NCBI GenBank assembly: GCA_937900305.1
Contig: CALCCV010000131.1
Coordinates: 1 to 5,840 of the forward strand
DNA: 5,840 nt
From: an uncultured Pseudobdellovibrionaceae bacterium
GTDB taxonomy: Bacteria; Bdellovibrionota; Bdellovibrionia; Bdellovibrionales; Bdellovibrionaceae
Reading direction: 5' to 3'
The notes below the pieces were generated by a model. That model was not told the origin of the DNA. It saw only the letters and a program-made list of their open reading frames with translations, and ran no database searches. Position numbers and translations under genes: made by a program. Shown here in pieces: positions 1 through 5,840 of this stretch; the stretch's first letter is position 1; every line of letters starts with the position of its first letter.

Positions 1-25
1 TCCCTACACGACGCTCTTCCGATCT
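1..25 (+). other. Illumina TruSeq adapter remnant (non-genomic)
   Basis: The first 25 bases match the last 25 bases of the Illumina TruSeq universal adapter, ending in the diagnostic GCTCTTCCGATCT. Read in the frame of the following gene they give SLHDALPI, a peptide recognised as an adapter artefact at the start of database proteins. This is sequencing contamination at a contig end and should be trimmed. Genomic sequence starts at about position 26. Confidence 0.96.
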
Positions 26-453
26 ACATCTTGGCTTTTCAAATGGGCCGTCGAAAAACCTTGAGTCAAATGTCGTCTCTTCTCATCTTTCACTTACGAC
101 AACTGCGATTGCTATTCTTCGTCAATCCCTCAAATGCCGAAGTTCCTTTGGTGACCCAGGTCGAGCTGCGAGATTTTTTGGCGACCTTCAGCACTTACAA
201 GATGGACAGCCAATTCGAAAAAGCCTTTCGTAAATGTTTAGAAGAGATGTGCGAAATGGAAGTTTTAATCGAAACCAAAGAGGCTTCCGGTGTTTTTGAA
301 ATTTCGGCGATCTGTGATCTGCTTTTGCCTGCCGATCAGATTCAAGCTTTTCACGCTCGAATTTTAAACTATTTTTCCGCAGCACCCATCCCCACCGGTC
401 GACTGAACTCCGATAAGGATGAAACCTCAGAGAATGTTGGACAGGAGATCTAG
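26..453 (+). CDS. jetB: Wadjet subunit JetB (MksE-like, DUF4194), 5'-truncated by contig end
   Basis: C-terminal 141 codons of a JetB/MksE-like protein, the winged-helix (KITE-type) partner that binds the kleisin JetA and helps control the SMC ATPase JetC. The frame is open through the adapter to the window edge, so the true start is missing; family members are usually around 200 residues, so perhaps 50-90 residues are lost. Family-like features: a segment RRKTLSQMSSLLIFHLRQLRLLF resembling the DUF4194 helix after the conserved leucine-rich stretch, then VELRDFLATF, then a winged-helix-like part with KAFRKCLEEMCEMEVLIE followed by a beta-wing (GVFEISAICDLLL). The TTG at 31 is only the first start-like codon after the adapter and is not credible as the start. 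The stop TAG (451-453) abuts the jetC ATG, indicating translational coupling. Identity rests on weak family resemblance plus strong context; the protein family diverges fast. Confidence 0.85.
443..447 (+). promoter_or_regulatory. Ribosome binding site of jetC
   Basis: AGGAG lies inside the last codons of jetB, six bases before the ATG at 454. It is a strong Shine-Dalgarno sequence at good spacing and fixes the jetC start. Confidence 0.8.
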
Positions 454-3400
454 ATGCTCGATAACGGTTATTCACTGGCCAAAATTGAACTGCTCAACTG
501 GGGCAACTTCCACGGCTATCAAAAGTTCAATTTGAAAAATGATCAGGGCTTTGGCCCCTTGTTTTCACCCCCTCCCGCTTCAGCCATTTTAGGCATCAAC
601 GGCTCAGGTAAATCGACCTTGATCGATGGGATCATGATGACGCTCCTGCCGTTTGAAAAATCTTTGAAGTTAGGAGTGACCAATGATGCAGAGACAGGCA
701 GTGGCGGAGGCCGAAGCATCAAGGACTATGTGCTAGGGAAATTTGCTTCGACGGATGACGGCCAGAGCGCAAATCTCGGCAAGATCTACGGTCGCAGCGA
801 AGGTTGCTCAATCTTTTTTCTCGTTTTTCAACACAACCGATTTCCAGATCGACTCCTTTCAGTCGGTAGGATCTGGTGGTTTCAAAGTCACCGAGTCATG
901 GATTCCAACCTGGGCTTTATTCGCTACCAAGATCTCAGCATGGCCGAGCTTTGCGCGAAGGAACAGGTCCCACGAGGGCCCAAACAGTTCAAGGATAGTG
1001 CCAAGGCACTGCCATTTCCCCTACAGATTTTTGAAAGTGCGGAGAGCTACTTCACGGCACTCAGTGGGTCCCTTGGACAGATCAGTCGTGATGATTTGAA
1101 AATTCTGAATCGAGCTTTTTACGTCAAGTCCATTTCCCAAATCGATCAATTCATTCGCGAAAACATGCTGATTGAGGAGAGCAGTCCGAAGTTAGACATC
1201 CTGTTAGAAAATGTGCGCAATGGACGCGAGATCGCCCATGCCATAGATCACTGCGAACAGAAAATTCGCGCTATCGAAAAGATCATCGGAGCGTTGAAAA
1301 AACTTTTGGCATCCGAAGCTCTTCGAGATGAACTCGAGATCAAAAAGAAGCTTCTGAGTCTTTACAAAGAGTGGATTCAATTGGAGGACGCCAACGAAGA
1401 GCTGAAAGCCCTTGAAAAGGAGATCACTGATCTCAATCGCGATTTGCCGCGGGTGCAAAATGAAGTGACGACGGCCAACGGTCGAACGCAGTCTTTGAAA
1501 GCGCAACTCTTGCAAAGTGATCTGGCGGGCCAGATCTTGCAAATCGAAACTGAAATCAAACATCTCCGCGAAAAGCTTTCGTGGTGGGAGAGCGAACGTC
1601 TGCGTTTTTCGTCGATGGTGAAAAACGCAGATTTAAAGGTTCCGCTGCGCGAAAAAGATGTCTCCATTTTCCAAGATGACATCAGTAAAAATAAGACTCA
1701 GTGCCAAGCGCGGTGGACCAACGAGAGTGCGGCGCTCGAGGGTTTGCGAGAAAAGAAGTTCATCATTGATGGCGAAGCCAAACGTCTAAAAATGGATTTA
1801 GATCATCTGGCACAGGCGAAGACTTTTATTCCTCGAGAACTTTATGCCATCAAAGAGAGTCTCATCGAAGATCTAGATATTCCTGCTGACCATTTGGCCT
1901 TCGTCGGCGAACTCATTCAGGTGAAGGACGATTTCAAGGGTCAACGGCGTGCCGTGGAGTCGGTTCTTTTTCCGATTTCTCGCAATCTGCTCTGTCATCC
2001 GAAAGAATTGACTCGTGTGACAAAATGGTTGGACGGTCGGGGGTTGAAATCTGACGTCACCGTCAAGCGGATCTCCAACGATGAACTCGCCGTTCTGTTT
2101 GGCAAGCCGGACTTTTCAGAAGACTCTATTCTGTCGATGATTTCTGTTTTGGAACTCAATAAGAATCCCTTTCGAGATTATCTTTGGCGCTGGCTCGCCG
2201 ATGTTTTTGACTATCGGCTGGTTGAAGTCGGAACCTTCAAAACGTCCGAAGGAAAGCTCGTTACGCCAGAAGGTTTGGTGAAAACGGATTCACGCACGAT
2301 GCGCAAGCTCAAACAGGGCTTTTCCTTTTCCTTAGGTTGGGACACGCAAGAGCAAGTGGCGGAGCTGACGCAAAAGTTAGTGACTCTCAACACACAACAT
2401 TTGAACACAGTGAGGGATCTCGCTACGGGACAGACCAGTCTCAAGGCCCTGGAGGATCGCCTGGTCGCATTGCGGGACTTGGCCAGCTTCAGCTCTTTTG
2501 AATTTCTCAAGAGCGAAGAGACTTTGCTTTACATTGCCAAGCAGGAGGCTCGCAAAGACTCCTTGATTAAAGGCGATAAAGACTATCAGAAACTGCGTGA
2601 AGAAGCTCGTCGGGCCGAAGAGCTTGAACGAAATCAGCGCCGTCTGCTGGCCGATTTAGAATCAAAGGGCCGCGCGTCCACGCTTCGTGTGGAAAAACTA
2701 AAACCCATGGTTGCTAAGCGCACCAAAGACATTGCTCAGAGTGAGATTCATGCCGAGCTTTGCACTCAGTTTGGCAGTTTCGAGGCGCTGGAAGAGAAGT
2801 TGCGTGATTTTCGTGAACACATTTTGCAAAAAGGCCTCTCACTTTTGAAAGAAGATGCTGATCTGGCCCAGGAGCTGCGAAAATTGGAGAGCAAGAGAGA
2901 CGAGAGCATCAGTCGAGCCTCCGCCGAGGTGGTCAGCTATCAACGAGCCTTTAACGATCCCAATTTACCAAGTGCGCTGACCCTGCAAAAAGGCTTCGAA
3001 GACTTTCAACAAACCTGGCAGGCGGCTTTGGATCGTTTGATCAAAACAGATTTGCCAACGGCGCAAGACAAATGGCGCAAATTTTTTGATCAAGTTTTGA
3101 TGGATTCGGTCAAAGACATGGTGAACGAAATCAAGGCCAAGTTTCACGGTATTGAACAGAGCATCGAGTCCATTAACGAAGTATTGAAGCTCGCTAACTT
3201 TGAGGACTTATTGACCGAACAACGTTATTTGAAGATTCACTCACAAACTTCGCAAGACGAGCGTGTGCGGAAGTTTCGCCGCCAGATGACCGAGGTCGAA
3301 AAAATTCTCGGCCCCACTCTGCGAGTCCAAATGGAAAGTCAAAGTCAGCCGATCATGAAGGCCCTTCAAGAATTTGTCGAAAAATTGCAAGAAGATCCAA

Positions 3401-3915
3401 ACTATCGTGCCTTCGTCACCGATGTCCGTAATCATTTTCAGTTCAAAATTCATTCCCTACGTCGCAAAGAAGATGGCATGGATGAGATCGTAGAAATCCT
3501 AACCGGTGCGCGCAAAGATGCAAAGAGTTCGGCCCAAACCACGCAGCTGGCGTACACACTGTTGGCCTCTTGCTTGGCTTATCGTTTTAAAATTCATGAC
3601 CCGGTTTTGGGTCAAGACACTCCACGAATTTTGATTCTTGATGAATTTGGCGGTAAGTTCGACAACGAAAAGCCGCGCGAGGTTTTGAAACTTCTAGCTA
3701 AGATGGGATTTCAGGCCATTTTGGTCAGTCCAATGTCAAAGGGTGACCTCCTGGCCGAGAGCATTGGCCAGTTGGTTTTGGTTCACAAAGCTTCCGCTGA
3801 GCGTTCCAAAGTGCAATCCTATCCAATTTCTTCGAGGCAGGATTTTGAGGCGCTTATGAAAAAATTTGCTGGTCCAACGACGTCCCTAGCGCAAAGTCCA
3901 TCTGCGAGAGCTTGA
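454..3915 (+). CDS. jetC: Wadjet SMC-like ATPase JetC (MksB-like)
   Basis: Full-length 1153-residue motor of the Wadjet complex; family members use ATP to extrude DNA loops and deliver small circular DNA to JetD. Seen in order: N-terminal ATPase lobe starting IELLNWGNFHGY, typical of MukB/MksB-like proteins; Walker A GINGSGKST at residues 47-55 (Lys53); coiled coil about 250-455; hinge about 455-625, with the family-type stretch LAFVGELIQVKDDF at 481-494; returning coiled coil about 630-955, including IESINEVLKLANFEDLL, matching the conserved 'I..IN..L' segment before the head; C-terminal lobe with the ABC signature region at 1025-1032 and Walker B LILDE (Asp1063, Glu1064), then FGGKFDNE and the LVSPMSK strand. 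The signature reads SSAQTTQL where the usual form is SGGQ-K-L. The ATG at 454 is supported by an AGGAG site. jetB abuts upstream and jetD follows after one base. RecN, SbcC and MukB are less likely: the gene sits between jetB and jetD and has no zinc hook. Confidence 0.96.
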   Translation: MLDNGYSLAKIELLNWGNFHGYQKFNLKNDQGFGPLFSPPPASAILGINGSGKSTLIDGIMMTLLPFEKSLKLGVTNDAETGSGGGRSIKDYVLGKFASTDDGQSANLGKIYGRSEGCSIFFLVFQHNRFPDRLLSVGRIWWFQSHRVMDSNLGFIRYQDLSMAELCAKEQVPRGPKQFKDSAKALPFPLQIFESAESYFTALSGSLGQISRDDLKILNRAFYVKSISQIDQFIRENMLIEESSPKLDILLENVRNGREIAHAIDHCEQKIRAIEKIIGALKKLLASEALRDELEIKKKLLSLYKEWIQLEDANEELKALEKEITDLNRDLPRVQNEVTTANGRTQSLKAQLLQSDLAGQILQIETEIKHLREKLSWWESERLRFSSMVKNADLKVPLREKDVSIFQDDISKNKTQCQARWTNESAALEGLREKKFIIDGEAKRLKMDLDHLAQAKTFIPRELYAIKESLIEDLDIPADHLAFVGELIQVKDDFKGQRRAVESVLFPISRNLLCHPKELTRVTKWLDGRGLKSDVTVKRISNDELAVLFGKPDFSEDSILSMISVLELNKNPFRDYLWRWLADVFDYRLVEVGTFKTSEGKLVTPEGLVKTDSRTMRKLKQGFSFSLGWDTQEQVAELTQKLVTLNTQHLNTVRDLATGQTSLKALEDRLVALRDLASFSSFEFLKSEETLLYIAKQEARKDSLIKGDKDYQKLREEARRAEELERNQRRLLADLESKGRASTLRVEKLKPMVAKRTKDIAQSEIHAELCTQFGSFEALEEKLRDFREHILQKGLSLLKEDADLAQELRKLESKRDESISRASAEVVSYQRAFNDPNLPSALTLQKGFEDFQQTWQAALDRLIKTDLPTAQDKWRKFFDQVLMDSVKDMVNEIKAKFHGIEQSIESINEVLKLANFEDLLTEQRYLKIHSQTSQDERVRKFRRQMTEVEKILGPTLRVQMESQSQPIMKALQEFVEKLQEDPNYRAFVTDVRNHFQFKIHSLRRKEDGMDEIVEILTGARKDAKSSAQTTQLAYTLLASCLAYRFKIHDPVLGQDTPRILILDEFGGKFDNEKPREVLKLLAKMGFQAILVSPMSKGDLLAESIGQLVLVHKASAERSKVQSYPISSRQDFEALMKKFAGPTTSLAQSPSARA

Positions 3916-3916
3916 G

Positions 3917-5002
3917 ATGAATATTTTAGATTTCGAAGACTTTTTAACTGTGGCAGAAAAGCAGTTTCTGCTCGATGGCGCCACTCAATTCAGTTTTCCG
4001 ATTCGCAAACGAGGAGCGTGGCCGGATTTTTACAGCCGACTCGAGCAGGAGCTGCAGACACATGGCGATCTAAGAGTTCTAAGTTTTCGACAAGTGCGAG
4101 AAGGGTTTGCCAGGCTGTCCAGACCGTCAGTGCTTGGTTTTGACCTCGGCACTCTTTTGCGACACCGGCCGCACCTCTCCCTTTTGCGAGCTGAATTTCA
4201 GAGGCTTGAGACAGACTTCACCTTCATCGCGGTGTTCTCATTTCTTCGTCATCACTTAGGTGAAGCCTCGCAGAATGTGATCGAGACGCGCGCTTGCTTT
4301 GAAGTTTTGCAATACCTCATTGACCATTCGGATCAAGTCGCGGGCCTTCTTCCGCGCCAAATTCCTCATGGACAGTCCACCAAATTGATCGGTAAAGCCC
4401 CTCTTTTACTCAGCCTGTTTGCGTTTTGGCGTGAGTCGACGGCGACGTGGGCAGATTTTTTCGCTCACTTCAAAATTTTAGACAAACCTTTGGAATTTCG
4501 CTTCTACGCGCCGATTTGCCGTTATGACAATCAGTTGTTGCCCTGTCTCCACTCGGTGCTGGCCACTGAATGGCAAGACCGCTATTCATTTGCTGAGCTT
4601 CAAGCCACCTTGATCGTTGAAAATCTCGAAACATTTTTTAGCTTAGAGACAAAGGTGAAAAACACTTTGTTAGTTTGGGGGGCGGGCTGGCGAGCCACGC
4701 AAATTAGATCTCTGCTCAATCGCCTGCCCAAGCCAATTTTTTATTGGGGTGACATCGACAAAGAAGGTTATGAAATTTTTGGCTGGCTCCGCAATCTCGT
4801 GCCGGACTTAGTGCCTTTGTTGATGTCAGAAGACATCTTCGACAAGTGGAAACACCTCTGTCAAAAGCGCGAAGTTTACCTAGGCCCCTATCGCAGCCTA
4901 GGCGAGCTGCAGGACGTTTACGAAAAAGTTTGTCAAAGTGGTTTGCAAATTGAACAAGAGCAGATCCATGAATCTTGGCCTTTTGACCCGCGGTTGGCGT
5001 GA
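3917..5002 (+). CDS. jetD: Wadjet nuclease JetD (DUF3322-DUF2220, Toprim)
   Basis: 361-residue nuclease subunit of Wadjet, related to the DNA-cutting A subunit of topoisomerase VI/Spo11; in characterised systems it cleaves closed-circular plasmids once the SMC motor has stalled around the loop. The N-terminal half (about 1-190, DUF3322) is the DNA-binding/arm region, with the family-like segment RQIPHGQSTKLIG. The C-terminal half (about 225-361, DUF2220) is the Toprim fold: VENLETF carries the expected catalytic glutamate Glu235; LLVWGAGW follows; YWGDIDKEGYEIF supplies the metal-binding DxD (Asp279, Asp281); LLMSEDIF matches the usual LLMD strand; QIEQEQI at 344-350 matches the conserved C-terminal 'LEQE' motif. 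All expected catalytic acids are present, so it looks active. The ATG lies one base after the jetC stop with a modest GAGAG site at 3906-3910 inside jetC, so coupling to jetC is likely. Slightly shorter than many JetD proteins. Confidence 0.95.
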   Translation: MNILDFEDFLTVAEKQFLLDGATQFSFPIRKRGAWPDFYSRLEQELQTHGDLRVLSFRQVREGFARLSRPSVLGFDLGTLLRHRPHLSLLRAEFQRLETDFTFIAVFSFLRHHLGEASQNVIETRACFEVLQYLIDHSDQVAGLLPRQIPHGQSTKLIGKAPLLLSLFAFWRESTATWADFFAHFKILDKPLEFRFYAPICRYDNQLLPCLHSVLATEWQDRYSFAELQATLIVENLETFFSLETKVKNTLLVWGAGWRATQIRSLLNRLPKPIFYWGDIDKEGYEIFGWLRNLVPDLVPLLMSEDIFDKWKHLCQKREVYLGPYRSLGELQDVYEKVCQSGLQIEQEQIHESWPFDPRLA

Positions 5003-5011
5003 ATTTGAAAT

Positions 5012-5840
5012 CTAGGCGCTTTTTGCTTGGTGTTTTACGGGGAGGCGAATGACAAAGCGGGTGTTCGGGCAACTATCGTCTAAGAAGAGTTCGCCTCTAT
5101 GCCCTTCGACAATGCCCTTGGAGATACTGAGTCCCAAGCCTGTGCCGCGCCCGATGTCCTTTGTCGTGAAAAATGGGCGAAACAACTTTTCGCGAATCTT
5201 TTCAGAAATGCCGTGGCCACTATCGGTGATCACAATTTCCACGAACTCACTTTTGTTTAATATTTCGAGCTGCACCCAGCGCTCACTGAGATTTTCAACG
5301 GCGTCTCGGGCATTGTTGAGCAAATTCACTAACACCTGAGAGAGTTCGACCTCCCGGGCATCTACTCCCAGACCTTCTCCGAGAGATTTTATTCTGAGTT
5401 CGATACCATGATTGAGAAAACGTTCACGACAAAAGCTCAATGCATCTTCGACGAGATCCTTTAAGCAGACGTGCTGGAATGGATCGTCGCTTCCATCGCG
5501 GGAGAAAGATCGGAGACCTCGAATGATTTTGGCGATTCGGTCGGTGGTTCCGATCACGTCGGTGAGCATACTAGAGATGAGGTCTTCACTGAGGGGTTTT
5601 TCTTCGAGGAGTTCGCGAATTTGATCAGTCAGAGTCCGAATGACCGCCAGCGGGTTGTTAATTTCATGTGCGATGCCAGCAGCCATTTCGCCAAGTTCCG
5701 CCATTTTGCTAGTGGAAATGATCTTCGCTTTTTGTTCGTTCAGTATTTTCTCGGTTTGGTGAAATTCAGTCATGTCGCGAATGAAGAGTGGAATCACTTT
5801 TCGACCGCCGAGATTCGCGATGGCAAAAGTCACTTCAAGA
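5012..5840 (-). CDS. PAS-HisKA-HATPase sensor histidine kinase, 5'-truncated by window end
   Basis: C-terminal part of a two-component sensor kinase on the minus strand, stop at 5012-5014. The frame stays open to the right edge; a GTG at 5831-5833 could be read as a start, but the residues around it (LEVTFAIANLGGRKVIPLFIRDMTE) look like the last strands of a PAS domain, so the true start is outside. Numbering from that GTG: linker helix 24-45; HisKA domain with the H-box GIAHEINNPL and phospho-acceptor His56 (5666-5668); HATPase_c domain with N-box LVNLLNNARDAVEN (Asn173/174), G1 box DSGHGI at 204-209, F-box FRPFFTTK at 218-225 and G2 box GRGTGLGLS at 228-236. All catalytic boxes are intact. 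The visible part lacks a membrane segment and a receiver domain; signal, partner regulator and cell location cannot be told. It converges on jetD with nine bases between stops and is probably unrelated to defence. Confidence 0.93.
   Translation of the reverse strand, partial: LEVTFAIANLGGRKVIPLFIRDMTEFHQTEKILNEQKAKIISTSKMAELGEMAAGIAHEINNPLAVIRTLTDQIRELLEEKPLSEDLISSMLTDVIGTTDRIAKIIRGLRSFSRDGSDDPFQHVCLKDLVEDALSFCRERFLNHGIELRIKSLGEGLGVDAREVELSQVLVNLLNNARDAVENLSERWVQLEILNKSEFVEIVITDSGHGISEKIREKLFRPFFTTKDIGRGTGLGLSISKGIVEGHRGELFLDDSCPNTRFVIRLPVKHQAKSA

Noticed and set aside
31..33. TTG as the translation start of jetB
   Set aside because: The frame is open upstream through the adapter, there is no ribosome binding site other than adapter-derived sequence, and the protein is too short for the family. 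The real start is lost.
188..475. Antisense open frames opposite jetB and jetC (also at 1204-1682, 2211-2510, 2965-3147 and 3241-3453)
   Set aside because: They lie wholly or almost wholly opposite strongly supported coding sequence, show no recognisable domain and have compositions expected of shadow frames.
454..3915. Chromosomal MukB, SbcC or RecN instead of JetC
   Set aside because: There is no CxxC zinc hook as in SbcC, no MukEF neighbours, and the gene is sandwiched between jetB-like and jetD genes.
4988..4993. Palindrome CCGCGG near the jetD end as part of a terminator
   Set aside because: Only six bases with no loop and no T-run; it is a short coding palindrome.
5507..5514. Eight-base match to the reverse-complement Illumina adapter start (AGATCGGA)
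   Set aside because: The match stops after eight bases and the kinase reading frame continues without disturbance (RGLRSFSRD), so it is chance and not an internal adapter or chimeric join.
5049..5624. Plus-strand open frames opposite the histidine kinase
   Set aside because: The minus strand here carries every histidine kinase box in order; the plus-strand frames encode low-complexity Ser/Arg-rich sequence without motifs.

Overview
The window holds the 3' part of a Wadjet anti-plasmid defence operon (JetABCD, also called EptABCD or MksBEFG), followed by a convergent sensor histidine kinase gene. Both ends of the window cut through genes. The first 25 bases are not genomic: they match the 3' end of the Illumina TruSeq universal adapter, so this is the end of an assembled contig and the defence operon is broken by the assembly rather than by biology.

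Layout: 1-25 adapter; 26-453 (+) the C-terminal part of jetB (MksE-like, DUF4194); 454-3915 (+) jetC, a full-length 1153-residue SMC-like ATPase; 3917-5002 (+) jetD, a 361-residue protein with a Toprim/topoisomerase VI A-like nuclease domain; 5012-5840 (-) the C-terminal part of a PAS-containing HisKA/HATPase sensor kinase that runs off the right edge. The jet genes are packed end to end: the jetB stop directly abuts the jetC ATG, and one base separates jetC from jetD. The order B-C-D is the usual one, so jetA (the MksF-like kleisin) would be expected just upstream, beyond the contig end.

How the genes work together (known for the family): JetA, JetB and JetC form an SMC motor complex that extrudes DNA loops, and JetD is the nuclease that cuts small closed-circular DNA, so plasmids are destroyed while the large chromosome is spared. 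JetC here keeps Walker A, Walker B, hinge and long coiled coils. JetD keeps the Toprim glutamate and DxD motif. The visible parts therefore look functional. The least ordinary molecular detail is the JetC ABC signature region, which reads SSAQ where the common form is SGGQ.

Organism: a Gram-negative bacterium of moderate GC is likely. The look of the kinase (HEINNPL H-box) and the general codon use would fit a Bdellovibrio-like or deltaproteobacterial relative, but this is an impression only; no marker gene is present. There is no gene-free stretch longer than a few bases and no RNA gene, CRISPR array, mobile element or clear terminator.
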